Assembly (NCBI GenBank): GCA_004293285.1
Contig: RDYF01000087.1
Location: 1-38,623 of the forward strand
Origin: Verrucomicrobiota bacterium
GTDB taxonomy: Bacteria; Verrucomicrobiota; Verrucomicrobiia; Verrucomicrobiales; Akkermansiaceae
DNA: 38,623 nucleotides
Direction of reading: 5' to 3'
Under the pieces are notes generated by a model. It saw only the letters and a program-made list of their open reading frames with translations. It did no database searches and was not told the origin of the DNA. Made by a program: the position numbers and the translations under genes. Position 1 is the stretch's first letter; every line of letters starts with the position of its first letter. Shown piece after piece: positions 1-10,073 of this stretch.

Positions 1-1
1 G

Positions 2-166
2 ATAGAGCGACTCTGGCAACACATCAAAAGCCACCACCTGGCAGGCTACATCACCAACAAAGGAGACGTATTGGAGCAAAAACTATTTGATATACTCCAA
101 TCGCTCTTACAAACACCTGATACTGTTCAATCCATTTGCGCCAACCGCTCCTATAACGGCACGTAA
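2..166 (+). CDS. IS630-family transposase, C-terminal end (partial, runs off left edge)
   Basis: The window opens inside a reading frame whose last 54 residues are visible before a TAA stop. The start of the fragment, IERLWQHIKSHHLAGYIT, matches the C-terminal part of IS630/Tc1-type DDE transposases, where the final catalytic acid lies in a conserved (P)IERLW motif followed by an amphipathic tail. The rest of the gene lies outside the window, so it cannot be said whether it is intact. About 15 bases after the stop comes a TA dinucleotide (182-183). IS630 elements insert at TA, so the right end of the element may lie there, but the other end is not visible to confirm it. The element borders the defence operon, as is common for defence islands. 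Confidence 0.72.
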   Translation: MERLWQHIKSHHLAGYITNKGDVLEQKLFDILQSLLQTPDTVQSICANRSYNGT

Positions 167-184
167 TTTTGGCAAACAGTCTAG

Positions 185-217
185 CCGGTGGTCGAGCCCA
201 ACGGGCGATACCACCGG
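185..217. repeat. Interrupted palindrome (REP-like hairpin)
   Basis: The outer arms CCGGTGGT (185-192) and ACCACCGG (210-217) are exact reverse complements. They enclose a second perfect stem, GCCC/GGGC, around an AAC loop. The element sits between the transposase end and the stop of the DUF499 gene. No T-run follows on either strand, so it is not a classical intrinsic terminator, although it could protect or end the long leftward transcript. It may also be a REP-type repeat; only one copy was noticed in this window. Confidence 0.55.
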
Positions 218-279
218 AAAACAGACCTCGGCATCTCGCATCCTAGAGGGATAAGAGACTTGTTACGACATGAAATGCT

Positions 280-3099
280 TCACTCCCATTCATTGATACG
301 AAATCCTAATGTCTTGGCGTTTTCTGAGATGGTTCTTTTGAGGTGGTCCAGGGCTCCCTCAGGGAAATCTGCTTCGATTTCCAATCTCACTTTGATCTCA
401 GCATTCGGATCCTCTGATAAAGCAGAAATGATTTCCTCGGCCACTTGCAACAACTTCATTTTTGCGGTAGCGGGCGCGATTTCGATGGAACCGTGGAACG
501 ATTTTGCCTTGCTCTCCGGCGTAACTTTCAACTCAGTCGGCGTGATCGACGGAATGCCAGACGTAGGTAAAGGTGATGTGGGACTTACTTGGATCGCCGC
601 ATCCGCTGGCGCAACAGATGCTACGGCGCTGGCCTGCATCTTTTCCGCATAGGCAGTCGCGCATTCTGAAGCAATTAGCAGCAAGGTGTCATCAAACTGG
701 ACGTTCGCGTCACCGTATTTGAAGCCATCAAATTTCCCATCATGCTCGCCGTAGGCAGTGCCGAAAAAGTCTTTGGTGCCAGCGCCCTTGACGATGGCTT
801 GGGCGATGACATCGCGATTCTTAAGTCGCGGCAGGTAGAGATAGCGCAGTGTGTCTTCCCAGAAATCCGCAGCCTTGGTAGCTGTTTTCCCATCTTTCCA
901 ATACAATTCTTGCAGTTTCGAACGGAGGTGAATCGGCGACCACGTCGCGATGACCCACTCATTGTCCAGGCAAACGCGTTCCATTTCAGCACCCAGCGAA
1001 GCGCCGCTGGTATTGAGGGAAACTGTTTCCACGATGGGTTTGGCCGTCGGGGTGTCTTGGGCGGGGCAAAGCAACCACTTGAAACACTCACGTGCCACGC
1101 GAGGCAGCACGTCCTCGGCACTCTTGAGTTCTTTCTTCGCTTGCTCTGCCTGAAGATTGTCCAACACCAGTCGCATGGCTGCGACATCTTCCACAATGGA
1201 ATTCCAGGCCAAAGCCACGCGGATGCAATCGCGCAAACGCGTCAGCCCACCATGATCGGGAGCAAGGAAAAGCAAACGATTTCCGCGATACCTCGGCTTC
1301 GCGCCATTGGCACGCACGTAGTCCATCACAGCCTCATGCGCGACTCGCGGTTCTTCCTTTGAGTAAAAATGATCGGGGCTGAGTATCACCAAGCGCAGCG
1401 CACTATCATCGGGCACGTCACTGTGAGGGGTGAAGATGTGGGTTCCTTCAAAGAAGGTCACGCCAGCCGCCAGTTTTTTCACCACTTCTGCCATGCGCCC
1501 ACGTACTTCGTTCTTGTCCTCGAAGCGCTGCTTTCTCTCTTCCATCTCCCGGCGCAAATTCGCGCGGGTGTCGAACCAGTAGCGGGTGGTGTCTTGCGAT
1601 TTGTCACCAGAGGAACTCATGTAGTGCAGTTGGTCCGCCAAGCGATTGAGAGCATCTGAGTAGAGGGAAGATGTCTGTCCCGGTTGAAGACAGCCAAGCA
1701 TAATGCGCGAGCGATCAATACCGCGTGTGCCCGATTTCATGCTTACCGACGACGGCGCACTGCTGAGGAAAACCGTGCGAGCCACACGACGCGCTGCTTG
1801 CACGGAACCAAATCGCGGCTCCTTGGTTTCCAGTAAGGTGGTTTCAGCCTTTTCTCCATCGATGTCCCGATCCATGACCGGGTCCCAGCCGGGGCCGAGA
1901 TAATAGATCAGCTCGTTCCGCGCGCTGCCATCATAGAGCGGCAAGCTCCCGGGTAAGATCATCAGATCCTTGTTGTTGTCCTGCCACAAACGGAAAATTG
2001 TTTTGGCCATGAGCTTCAGTACGCCACGCGTGCGTTGGAAGCCTTCGATCGTCGTCCACTCTTCGTAAAGCTGCGCGAAGACTTCCGGGTGAATGGGGTA
2101 ACTTTGCACCATGCGGTCATAGTAGCGGGCCTCTTGCGTTTCCTGCGGCACCTTCGCCCCCTCTTCCACGTAGGCATCGGCAAAGGCACGGCATACCACA
2201 TCGCGTGCCTTGGCGTCCTTGATTTGCTCAAAGAGGCGACGACGCACAATCTCGAAAGCCTCCTCCGGAGCCACCGTTTTCCACAGTGCCTGCACCCGAT
2301 TGAAAACTGCTTCCAGTGCCATCAGAGCGGACACTCCGCGCGGCCCTCCCGCCTGACTATTGGATTCCGGTAGAGAAGCGAGCACAACGGCATTCGGCAC
2401 AAGCTTCGCTGCTTCCGTGAGAGATTGGATAAAGCTCAGGTTGCTATCATACGTGCCGCCACTCAGTGCCTGGCTTTCCACGAATTGACGAATGTACACC
2501 ACCAATTCATCCAGCAATACCACACACGGAGCAAATCGCGACAGCAGTTCGATCAGCACCTCCTTGCCCGGAGAGGTTCCGTTTTCATCGGCTTCTTTGA
2601 CGAGCGCATAGCCCTCTGCCTGACCGAGTTGCCAGGCCATTTCACCCCAAAGTGTGCGGATGACCTGTTTGCCTTGTTTCCAGGGTTGTCCTGGCGAGTG
2701 AGCCGTGCCATCCAATACCGCGATCTGCGCTTGCGGCACATCGAGCAGGCCATTTTGATCCAGCAATGCCGGAATCCCCATCAGGTCTCCGAGAGGACAC
2801 TTTCGGGTGGCCAAGTGATAGACGGCAAGCATGGTATGCGTTTTGCCACCGCCAAAGGCTGTCTGCAGTTGGATAACGGGTTCCCCGCCTTTTCCATTCA
2901 GGCGCAGCGCCACCTGGGACAGCAGGCGTCCCATGCCTTCGGTGATGAAAGTGCGTTCGTAGAAAGCTTTCGCATCACCATACTCAGGTGTGGCTTTGCC
3001 CGTGCGCACGGCCGTTAGGTCGGCAGCAAATTCGGATTGTTGGAATGTGCCGTTGAGCACGTCTGGATGCGGAACGATGATTTCTCTCCAAGGTTTCAT
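280..3099 (-). CDS. DUF499 AAA-type ATPase, defence-island protein
   Basis: This 939-residue protein belongs to the DUF499 family of large P-loop ATPases, found in defence islands beside DUF1156 methyltransferases. The N-terminus (MKPWREIIVPHPDV) is typical of the family. The Walker A motif AFGGGKTHT lies near residues 81-89 and Walker B VVLLDEL near 193-199. The C-terminal 100 residues or so begin with a low-complexity Ala/Pro/Thr linker (about 830-870) and end in a small basic/acidic domain. It is the last gene of the leftward operon and starts 1 nt after the stop of the PD-(D/E)XK gene, so translation is probably coupled. The biochemical role is not established; by family it is expected to be a cytosolic ATP-driven factor working with the methyltransferase and nuclease. 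No frame disruption is visible. Confidence 0.85.
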   Translation of the reverse strand: MKPWREIIVPHPDVLNGTFQQSEFAADLTAVRTGKATPEYGDAKAFYERTFITEGMGRLLSQVALRLNGKGGEPVIQLQTAFGGGKTHTMLAVYHLATRKCPLGDLMGIPALLDQNGLLDVPQAQIAVLDGTAHSPGQPWKQGKQVIRTLWGEMAWQLGQAEGYALVKEADENGTSPGKEVLIELLSRFAPCVVLLDELVVYIRQFVESQALSGGTYDSNLSFIQSLTEAAKLVPNAVVLASLPESNSQAGGPRGVSALMALEAVFNRVQALWKTVAPEEAFEIVRRRLFEQIKDAKARDVVCRAFADAYVEEGAKVPQETQEARYYDRMVQSYPIHPEVFAQLYEEWTTIEGFQRTRGVLKLMAKTIFRLWQDNNKDLMILPGSLPLYDGSARNELIYYLGPGWDPVMDRDIDGEKAETTLLETKEPRFGSVQAARRVARTVFLSSAPSSVSMKSGTRGIDRSRIMLGCLQPGQTSSLYSDALNRLADQLHYMSSSGDKSQDTTRYWFDTRANLRREMEERKQRFEDKNEVRGRMAEVVKKLAAGVTFFEGTHIFTPHSDVPDDSALRLVILSPDHFYSKEEPRVAHEAVMDYVRANGAKPRYRGNRLLFLAPDHGGLTRLRDCIRVALAWNSIVEDVAAMRLVLDNLQAEQAKKELKSAEDVLPRVARECFKWLLCPAQDTPTAKPIVETVSLNTSGASLGAEMERVCLDNEWVIATWSPIHLRSKLQELYWKDGKTATKAADFWEDTLRYLYLPRLKNRDVIAQAIVKGAGTKDFFGTAYGEHDGKFDGFKYGDANVQFDDTLLLIASECATAYAEKMQASAVASVAPADAAIQVSPTSPLPTSGIPSITPTELKVTPESKAKSFHGSIEIAPATAKMKLLQVAEEIISALSEDPNAEIKVRLEIEADFPEGALDHLKRTISENAKTLGFRINEWE

Positions 3100-3100
3100 G

Positions 3101-4297
3101 TTACTCGGTTGGATTGGGATAAATGGTGGAAGCGACTTTGAGGAAAATTTCTAGCTTAGCTTTGAGTTCTTGAATGAAGCCCTCTTCAAAATAAATTTTA
3201 GCAAGGGTTTGCGGGTTCCACGATTGATATTCGTGCCAGTAGGCCCATGCGACCCACCAGTTTTCTCTTTTCGAGCTGATGCCAAAGGATTGATCGAACA
3301 ATTCTTGAAGCTCACTACTCTTAGGCGCAGGTTGGGTGAGGTCCTTGAGTTTGAATCCGTAGTAAAATCCTCCACCATCCGCCCCTCCAAACTCAAAGCG
3401 AATGGTGAGATTGTTCTCAGCGAGGGCGGGTGTCGCGAAGGAAAAGCCGCAGAATTTTTCACCGAAATTGTTGAGCCTCGCCAGACGAGCGACTCCTAAG
3501 TCCGCTGCGATTTGATCGATTTGTGTTTCCAATTTCTCGATGATGCGCTTTACCACTTCTTTGCGTGCATCGCACAGCGCAAAAAATGCGTTCAATTCCT
3601 CTTGATCGCGGAGAGCTGCTTCCGCCAGTGCTTGTGACATCGTATTGTTTTCTGTTTGATGGGTGAGTTCGCGCACGAGGTGAAGATACTGCGAGATGGT
3701 TTCTCTGACGAGTGGTGAAGTCGCGGCGTGACACCTGCATGCCTCCAGCCAAGATGCGATGTGATTTTTGTAGCTGATGCTTTTTACTTCCACCTTCTCA
3801 TGAACGGATGGATCGTAGCTCGTAGGTTTTGCGCCATCGAGCGTCAGATAAAGCAGGACGCCTTGCTTGAGGAATTGTTGGTAGCGCTGGATTTGGTTCA
3901 CCTGTTCCAGAGCATCAATCTTGTTCTCAATTCCTATCCGATAGGCCCCGACATTATCTCTGAGAAATAAGTCAATTCTCCCGCCAGTGGCATCGGAAAT
4001 TTGTCCGATGTGGTATTCCTCCTTCACGGTGGCGGTCTCGGCATCAAATTCCTGGATGCCACATTGTTGCAGGAATAACTTCAAAAATGCCGTCCCCTGC
4101 CCATGCGAACCCTGAGGATCCAGAAGTTCTCTGAGCATGGGGGTATGTGTGCGCGTTTCATAGCGACGGATGTTCAATACGCGGAAGACGTTAAAATCTT
4201 CGCCGTTGCGCTTGGACAAGAGTTGATCGACACGACGCAGATTGCGGGAGAATCCCAGCAATTGTCTCGACCGTAATTGTAACTCTGTCTCCATCAT
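3101..4297 (-). CDS. PD-(D/E)XK superfamily nuclease (PDDEXK_4-like)
   Basis: This protein of 398 residues carries a PD-(D/E)XK nuclease signature near its N-terminal third. It has an acidic helix residue (LREL, about 55-58), Asp109 in GRIDLFL, then Glu124-Asn-Lys126 in IGIENKI, and a QxxxY helix motif (Gln135, Tyr139). This spacing is that of the PDDEXK_4 group. The rest of the protein is helical and then contains a C-terminal beta-rich part. The start overlaps the stop of the upstream methyltransferase by 4 nt (ATGA), and the stop lies 1 nt before the DUF499 start, so it is embedded in the methylase/ATPase unit. The likely role is the cleaving component of a methylation-sensitive defence system. 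That role is inferred from context; the catalytic motif is seen directly. Confidence 0.8.
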   Translation of the reverse strand: MMETELQLRSRQLLGFSRNLRRVDQLLSKRNGEDFNVFRVLNIRRYETRTHTPMLRELLDPQGSHGQGTAFLKLFLQQCGIQEFDAETATVKEEYHIGQISDATGGRIDLFLRDNVGAYRIGIENKIDALEQVNQIQRYQQFLKQGVLLYLTLDGAKPTSYDPSVHEKVEVKSISYKNHIASWLEACRCHAATSPLVRETISQYLHLVRELTHQTENNTMSQALAEAALRDQEELNAFFALCDARKEVVKRIIEKLETQIDQIAADLGVARLARLNNFGEKFCGFSFATPALAENNLTIRFEFGGADGGGFYYGFKLKDLTQPAPKSSELQELFDQSFGISSKRENWWVAWAYWHEYQSWNPQTLAKIYFEEGFIQELKAKLEIFLKVASTIYPNPTE

Positions 4298-7227
4298 TCA
4301 AACAGGTCGCCTTGTGCAGGTTTCGGTGCGGTGGAGGCAGCAAGCTCGATGCCGGTCCAGCTGGTGATGAGTTCGTTGTAAGCGCGGGCGTCTTCGGCTT
4401 GGCCGAGGCGTTCGCAGAGGGTGTAGAGTCGGTAAGCAAGTTGCCGCACGGCTTCGGCTTTGCCGCCGAGGGCGGCGAGGAGCGCGCCGGAGGCGGATTC
4501 ACCGCCTTGTTTCAGCGCACGGATAAGCTGGTGCAGGGCTTCCCACACGGGCGTGCGGGTGTCGGTGCGCGGGTCCCAATCGGTGGGATACTCGGCCCAC
4601 TTGAGTAGGCGGACTTTGCCGCTGCCGCTTTGCAGCACCCCAGCTTCTTTCATGGCGTCCACGCTGGTGGATTTGGAGCGGGCCAGCACGTCGGCTTCGC
4701 CAAAGACGCTTTCCGTCCAACCGTGTTGTTCAAACCAGTGCAGGCAAAACTGGGTGTCGGCGTCGAAGTCATCCTCGGCGAGGAAGCGGTTGATGAGTTG
4801 TAGGGCAGTGCGCACGCTCATGGGCGAGCCGTCGGCCTCCAACACGGCAGCGTATTTGGAAAAGACCGCCATGCCCGGCCCGATGATGGCCTGCGAAAGG
4901 TCCACCGGGGCCACGGGCGAACGCTCGTCGCCGGAACCTTTGGTCATCTCGTCGAGCGCCTCGGGCAGCACGCCGTTCAACTCGCGGATGAACTCGCGAC
5001 GGGAAATGGAGGGCGCGTCGGCGGCGCGCTTACGGCAGACGAGGACGATGCTGGAGGCAAGCATGTTAGCGGCCATACCTACCTTATTTGCAAGTTCCGT
5101 GCGCATGGGCCATGTGCCAGATAGCTGAAGCCCAGCACGATTGACTGCTTCAAGAAAAGTTTCCCAGCCGGTTGAAGCAGTGCCCGTGTCGGAGTTGGTC
5201 TCCGATTGCTTGAATGCATAGTAAATGGTAATTGGCATTGCGGGATGTGATGTAGTCGCAAGCACATTCATCGCCTGTGTCATACCCGAGAGAAAGAATA
5301 CCTCCGCCGAATCCTTACCCCCGTGCCTATATTGAGTCGCGACCAATTCTTCTGCCTTGGGCACAGACATGGTCGCGAATAGTGAGCGGAATACATCCCT
5401 AAGTGTGCTCCTATGCCAAACGTAAAAGTAGTCAGAGAGATCAGCGTAGCCGATGTTGTCGTAATATGGTGGATCGGTGGAGACCACTTTGTTTTTCGAA
5501 AGAGTCTGGCTCTGTGCGTCCAATTGACTGGCGCTGCCTTCGGTTAGTGTTAGCTTCCCCACCATCGCCGCTAAATTATCAGCCGCATATTTTACTGCCA
5601 TTTTCCAACATATAGCCTTATCACCCATAATATTGGATTCTGGGAAATCCCACGTCATCGGCAAAGCCTGACGCTTGAATGTTTGCATCACCTGTTCGCC
5701 CGATGGCTTCCATGTCGCAATCGAGCTGTTGTAGTCGGCGAGTCGAGCGATTGCAAAGGCCAAATATACACCCACTGCTTCCGCATAGGCTTGGGGTCCC
5801 GCGCCACCACCATCGAGGCCACGTGAGTCTGAGCAATTTAAACCTGCTTCGGTGGTGTCGGCGCAAATGCGCGCGCGCGCATCGGCCAGAAGCTCGCTAA
5901 AAGTCGCCAGAGATAACAACTGACGTGGCGTGAAAAGGTCCCCCCACTGGCGGAGGCCGTAGGGGACGCAAGTGCCCCCGGTCAGCCTCGGAGGCACGTC
6001 ACCGGACGGTCTCCAAGTCGGATGAGCCGAATGTGCGAGGGCTTCATCTTCAGGCGTAGGCGAAAGATACACACGACCACGCGAGCCTTCTGCAACGATG
6101 GCTAAAAGCTTTGAGCCCATGCGACCAGCTTGACCCTCGGATTTAATGTAGTCTCCATCAATTACAGCGTCGGAAACAAGGCAGCGAAAATTTGCCCCAC
6201 GCCCGGGAGTCTTAGTGCCCAGCGCAGCAGTTTCGGTAGGAATTCCAGTCTTCACCTTGAAATGATAAAAATCGCCATTAATTACAGGCTGCACATATGC
6301 CTCTTTATCCTTTTTACTTGAGAGAATAAACGTCGAGGCAAGAGGCACATCAACATGCGAGAACGCCGGGTTTGGACTCTTGACTGTGCGGGCCCATATC
6401 CAAGTGAGAACAGCAATTTTCTGGCCGACGAGCGGTTTGAGATCGGGCCGTTCCATCGCCATCTCCGCCGTGATTTCCACCGGTGGATAGAGATGGCCGA
6501 TGCGTTTCTGCGCTTCCTCGCGCAGCCAAGCCCCGTAGTAGCGTACGTCTTCCGCCATCCCGGTGGCACCGGGCCATTCCCGGTCCAAATCCAGTTCCTT
6601 CTTGTTCGCGCCGTGGCGGCTGTGCAGTAGGCTGACCGGCGGTCTGCCCGCAAACTTGGGCGGGATCTCGATCATCGCCTTGTTGATGAGCACGGCCACG
6701 GGGTTGAGGTCGCTAGCGTAAGCCTCCAGACCCAGCCGCTGAGCTTCCAGCGGAATGGCACCGCCCCCCGCAAAGGGATCGTGCAGGCCTGGCATCCTAT
6801 CTGGATTGAACAACTCGGCGGCCTGCTGGTGGTCCTTGTTCAGCTCGCACACCTCCCGCCATGAGCGACGAATCTCAGCGCGGGCACGCTTCAGAACTTC
6901 CTCGTTGGTGGAGTTCTCCCACAGTACAAGGTCCTCGATGATCTTGAACAATTCCTGACGGCGTTTGGTGAACGCTCCCCGCTGCTGCTGATTGGGGCGC
7001 TGACCGGGGTTCTGTGTCTCCCAAAGACCTGCTGGGTCGTTGACAAGTTGGGAAAAGATGACCGCCCGCGCCGCCGCCAGCGGTCGCCGCGCCCACCAAA
7101 GATGCAAGCTGCGGGGATGGGCTCCAATGCCCGGTTGTTTTTCAGCAGCACAAGCCTCGTTAATGGCATCGAGTGGCAGAGCGACTTCAATGAGCTTGCG
7201 GGGTGATTTGATGGGGTAGTCGGTCAT
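4294..7227 (-). CDS. DUF1156 adenine-type DNA methyltransferase
   Basis: This is a 977-residue DNA methyltransferase of the DUF1156 class. The family N-terminus is clear, with [17 protein letters not shown] followed by [14 protein letters not shown] (about 42-55). The SAM-binding motif I is [13 protein letters not shown] (150-162), with SDLNP at 172-176. The catalytic motif IV DPPY is at 585-588, within [18 protein letters not shown], as in amino-methylases (N6-adenine or N4-cytosine). The long insert between the two motifs probably carries DNA recognition. The start overlaps the PtuB stop by 4 nt and the stop overlaps the nuclease start by 4 nt. It would mark host DNA so that partner effectors spare it. 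Base composition is uneven: the two ends of the gene are clearly GC-richer than the middle, which may reflect domain exchange. Confidence 0.88.
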   Translation of the reverse strand: MTDYPIKSPRKLIEVALPLDAINEACAAEKQPGIGAHPRSLHLWWARRPLAAARAVIFSQLVNDPAGLWETQNPGQRPNQQQRGAFTKRRQELFKIIEDLVLWENSTNEEVLKRARAEIRRSWREVCELNKDHQQAAELFNPDRMPGLHDPFAGGGAIPLEAQRLGLEAYASDLNPVAVLINKAMIEIPPKFAGRPPVSLLHSRHGANKKELDLDREWPGATGMAEDVRYYGAWLREEAQKRIGHLYPPVEITAEMAMERPDLKPLVGQKIAVLTWIWARTVKSPNPAFSHVDVPLASTFILSSKKDKEAYVQPVINGDFYHFKVKTGIPTETAALGTKTPGRGANFRCLVSDAVIDGDYIKSEGQAGRMGSKLLAIVAEGSRGRVYLSPTPEDEALAHSAHPTWRPSGDVPPRLTGGTCVPYGLRQWGDLFTPRQLLSLATFSELLADARARICADTTEAGLNCSDSRGLDGGGAGPQAYAEAVGVYLAFAIARLADYNSSIATWKPSGEQVMQTFKRQALPMTWDFPESNIMGDKAICWKMAVKYAADNLAAMVGKLTLTEGSASQLDAQSQTLSKNKVVSTDPPYYDNIGYADLSDYFYVWHRSTLRDVFRSLFATMSVPKAEELVATQYRHGGKDSAEVFFLSGMTQAMNVLATTSHPAMPITIYYAFKQSETNSDTGTASTGWETFLEAVNRAGLQLSGTWPMRTELANKVGMAANMLASSIVLVCRKRAADAPSISRREFIRELNGVLPEALDEMTKGSGDERSPVAPVDLSQAIIGPGMAVFSKYAAVLEADGSPMSVRTALQLINRFLAEDDFDADTQFCLHWFEQHGWTESVFGEADVLARSKSTSVDAMKEAGVLQSGSGKVRLLKWAEYPTDWDPRTDTRTPVWEALHQLIRALKQGGESASGALLAALGGKAEAVRQLAYRLYTLCERLGQAEDARAYNELITSWTGIELAASTAPKPAQGDLFE

Positions 7228-7940
7228 GCTGGTAGCTTTTCAAAAAAGTGACGGATGGTTGTCCAGTAGGGGTCATGCTTCGTGGCTTCAATCTCATGGG
7301 CGATGAAATCTCTCTGATCCTGGGGTTCAAAAACCATAAGGTCTTCAAGGATACCGTTGCTACTATCAAGGTATTGTTTCAGTGCTTTACGCCGGGCACC
7401 TTTCAAGCTCTTGCAATTGAGATTGAAGACGCGGATCGTCTCAGTTGCTCTGCCGTGATCAGCGTCGGTCATGCCAGGACGATGGCGAACGCGCACTTCT
7501 CCGCTTGAGTGAAAATAAAGAAAATCGTCTGGATTGTGTTCATCCGGCTTGATGAGCTCATCAGGATTGTAGGCTGGTGCTTTTGGCCTGTCTTTGTAAT
7601 GACCGCAGTGATCTTTTGAACCACATGCTAGGAACAGATTATTCCAATCGAATGTCAGATGCGGAAAGTGCTTTTGATTCTTGCGACGAAAGTGCTCAAT
7701 GTGACCACCGTGATAGATTTGCCCCTCACAATAAGCGCACCGCAGGCCCAGCAGATATTCGATTTCATCGTCGGCTTGGTCGTCAATGATCTGCTGACTT
7801 TGAAGTCGTTGCAAAGCCAGTCTTAACAGCCTTTTGCACGCTGCGCCATCTTCGGTAAAATCATCCCAATTCATATCGGGATAACTCCAGTCAGCGAGAC
7901 AACCTGGCTCATCTACTGTTGATCGGTCGAGAAAGTGCAT
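7224..7940 (-). CDS. ptuB: Septu-type HNH endonuclease PtuB (TIGR02646-like)
   Basis: This 238-residue HNH nuclease is of the type paired with PtuA in Septu and with Ec78-like retrons. Visible motifs are a first zinc knuckle CAYC (68-71), the core [10 protein letters not shown] (78-87) with the catalytic His in the HIEH turn, the WNNLFLAC strand (99-106), and the second ligand group DHCGHY (110-115). Family knowledge: PtuB is held by the PtuA ATPase and cleaves DNA when phage infection is sensed. It starts 2 nt after the PtuA stop, and its own stop overlaps the methyltransferase start. Septu therefore shares a transcript with the larger system. No reverse transcriptase or retron RNA is visible, so plain Septu is the better name. 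Confidence 0.88.
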   Translation of the reverse strand: MHFLDRSTVDEPGCLADWSYPDMNWDDFTEDGAACKRLLRLALQRLQSQQIIDDQADDEIEYLLGLRCAYCEGQIYHGGHIEHFRRKNQKHFPHLTFDWNNLFLACGSKDHCGHYKDRPKAPAYNPDELIKPDEHNPDDFLYFHSSGEVRVRHRPGMTDADHGRATETIRVFNLNCKSLKGARRKALKQYLDSSNGILEDLMVFEPQDQRDFIAHEIEATKHDPYWTTIRHFFEKLPA

Positions 7941-7942
7941 GT

Positions 7943-9328
7943 TCAGTCTCTGTTGTTTAGCTTTAGCTTGAAAGTTTGAAAGCGGATCAAGCGATCAAAG
8001 TCGCGAATGATGGGATGCTGTTCCCCATAGTGATTTTGAAGTTTGTTTCTGAGTTCGATACCTTCCGCTGATTGGTGTTCACCATTTTCAATCAATGCGG
8101 TATAATCATATCTCCATTTTGATTCTGGCACCGGAGGAATCTGATTCACTCCCATCACATCATTCATGGCGGTGGAACTCTCTATGCCTTTGGTTTCCTC
8201 TTCTGGCGCAGCCGCTATCCACTCGCCATTTCCGTCCTGAAAAAGACGCCGAATACTCTCGCGTTTAACAGTGGATAGAACTTGTGGGCTGTGAGTGGTA
8301 ACGATGAATTGAATGAGAGGGAAGGCATTTTGCAGCGCATCAAGAACGAGTTGTTGCCATTCCGGATGTAAGTGCATATCCACTTCATCAATCATGACGA
8401 TGCCCGGCGTAAGAATCGCGGCGTTTTCACCAAACTGGGGATTAATGCGGGCGCAGCGGTGAGCAATGTCAGCCGCGAGTCCTATGGTATTTCGAAGACC
8501 ATCACTGAGTAAATCGACAGGGAGCACCCCATGGTCCGGGTGCGTGGCAATCGGTCTTTTTTCCGCAGAGTCCCAAGCCAACGAATTCCAGCCAGTGGGC
8601 TTGAGTAGCGTGTCGACCGCCTGAGTAAGCGCCCGTAATTTTTCAGATGGTTTATGGAGCGATTCTATTCCAGAGTCTTTTTCACCTTGAGCCTCACCGC
8701 TAAATCGACCAAACCAATCCACAAACAATTTGTAGGATGACTTGGGGGAGAGAGAATCTTCATATCCGCTCTCACGCCCAGTATCGGGCTTGTTTCGATA
8801 TAACTTCCCGAAAGTTAGTCGGCTTTGATCCCATAAACGCCCAGTGCCGTAATAAGCCATTAAGGGATAAGTCGGAATCACATCACTCTTTTCTCTTGTG
8901 AATATCACATTTTGATACCATAGTTTTTGCGCGAATTTCTGTAATTTTGCAGCCCCTGATCTTGAGGTGCGAGTCCCTTTCGCGACAGACTTACGAAATC
9001 GTTGCCATTCAATAGGGTTTTCTTCGCCATCAAAATAGGCCACGGCTTTTACTGAAACGGGAGACAGTTTTTGCATCGTTCCCAGGCGACTGCGCACGCG
9101 CCGCATATCCTCTGGATCAAAGCCTGGACTGGTTTCCTTCAGTAGCATGGTGCAGGGAAATGGCCAAAGCGCAATAGCCAATGCGTCCAAAATGGAAGTT
9201 TTTCCGCCGCCATTAGGAGCTACCAGTACCGTAAGCCTTTCATGAAAGCTCACGGATAGATTGGAAAAACACCGAAAGTTACCCAATTCTATGCTTGCGA
9301 GGCGCGTTGTTGGAAGATTGCTATTCAT
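7943..9328 (-). CDS. ptuA: Septu-type ATPase PtuA
   Basis: This 461-residue ABC/SMC-like ATPase has all the expected motifs. Walker A PNGGGKTS spans 38-45, the signature LSDG spans 274-277, Walker B VMIDEVDMHLHP lies at 311-322, and the H-loop TTHSP at 344-348. The N-terminus (LASIELGNFRCF) is typical of AAA15/AAA23 RecF-like ATPases. It lies directly before an HNH nuclease of the PtuB type, which supports the Septu assignment. Family knowledge: PtuA assembles into a ring-like oligomer that binds and restrains PtuB. The 91 nt upstream of the start separate it from the RloB-like gene, the longest gap inside the operon, so an internal promoter is possible, though no strong promoter was recognised there. 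Confidence 0.85.
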   Translation of the reverse strand: MNSNLPTTRLASIELGNFRCFSNLSVSFHERLTVLVAPNGGGKTSILDALAIALWPFPCTMLLKETSPGFDPEDMRRVRSRLGTMQKLSPVSVKAVAYFDGEENPIEWQRFRKSVAKGTRTSRSGAAKLQKFAQKLWYQNVIFTREKSDVIPTYPLMAYYGTGRLWDQSRLTFGKLYRNKPDTGRESGYEDSLSPKSSYKLFVDWFGRFSGEAQGEKDSGIESLHKPSEKLRALTQAVDTLLKPTGWNSLAWDSAEKRPIATHPDHGVLPVDLLSDGLRNTIGLAADIAHRCARINPQFGENAAILTPGIVMIDEVDMHLHPEWQQLVLDALQNAFPLIQFIVTTHSPQVLSTVKRESIRRLFQDGNGEWIAAAPEEETKGIESSTAMNDVMGVNQIPPVPESKWRYDYTALIENGEHQSAEGIELRNKLQNHYGEQHPIIRDFDRLIRFQTFKLKLNNRD

Positions 9329-9419
9329 ATCATTGATTTGTCACGTGGCAGCTTTTAACGTTAACTCCGTTGAATGATATCCAGTCATCAGTTCAGTTGC
9401 GAGTGTTTTGTGCGCAGAA

Positions 9420-10067
9420 CTAGTCCAACTTGCCAGGATAAGCGCGTTGTATTTCTTGAATGAGGAATTCCGCAAAACTGCGGAGGCCAGTAAGTTGATG
9501 TGGGTTGAAATGGGACGGTTGATGATTTAGATTTTTTTTAAGATTTTTGAGCGTAGTCCAGTTCACAAAATCGACAGGGATATCCCCCTTCTCGTATTCA
9601 GGAAAGATGCGTTTGATTTCTGGTTCGTAATCTTTGGAATGGAGAGGATTTTCAAAATGCCGCCGCGTAGATTGGCCGTAGTCAAGCCATGTTTGGAGAA
9701 CAGTGCCGTCATGATGCAGGGCAAAAAAGTCCTCGAAGTTGTGGTAGGAAAAAAGGAAATCAGGAATTCCGCGAGCTCTCTTGCTGTAGTTGTCTGCACA
9801 ATTGAGGTCATTGCGATGGTAAAGATCAAAGTCAGCCCATATCTGAATGGAACCATTTTTGTTCTCCTTGCGCTTTTCTTTGTAGCGCCTCACCAGTAGC
9901 TTGCACTCGCCATTTTTTGCGATGGCACTCTCGGGAGCGATGAACATCAGCGGTGGCTGGAATTCTCCCACTTCTGTGGCCTGATCATCGAGAAAGCCTT
10001 GCAAACGCCGGAGATAAGCCCACTCGGACTTTCCCTCACAAACAATGAAATGGCGACGTGTTGACAT
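9420..10067 (-). CDS. RloB-like protein (Toprim-like nuclease candidate)
   Basis: This 215-residue protein resembles RloB, the partner of RloA ATPases found near restriction loci. The N-terminal strand and loop (HFIVCEGKSEWAYL) correspond to the family's EGxxTE.Y motif, with the acidic residue at Glu11. A DFD acidic pair follows in the middle strand (IWADFDLYHRND), and the family's S-x-NFE-x-hhxLH motif appears as SYHNFEDFFALHH. The Glu plus D-x-D arrangement is Toprim-like, suggesting metal-dependent cleavage of nucleic acid. That activity is inference. It starts 6 nt after the RloA-like stop and is clearly co-translated with it. DUF4435 or DUF4276 proteins are the main alternative assignments. 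Confidence 0.72.
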   Translation of the reverse strand: MSTRRHFIVCEGKSEWAYLRRLQGFLDDQATEVGEFQPPLMFIAPESAIAKNGECKLLVRRYKEKRKENKNGSIQIWADFDLYHRNDLNCADNYSKRARGIPDFLFSYHNFEDFFALHHDGTVLQTWLDYGQSTRRHFENPLHSKDYEPEIKRIFPEYEKGDIPVDFVNWTTLKNLKKNLNHQPSHFNPHQLTGLRSFAEFLIQEIQRAYPGKLD

Positions 10068-10073
10068 GGACGA

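Noticed and set aside
7224..9328. Retron Ec78-type system for the ATPase/HNH pair
   Set aside because: No reverse transcriptase and no retron RNA gene is adjacent; plain Septu explains the pair.
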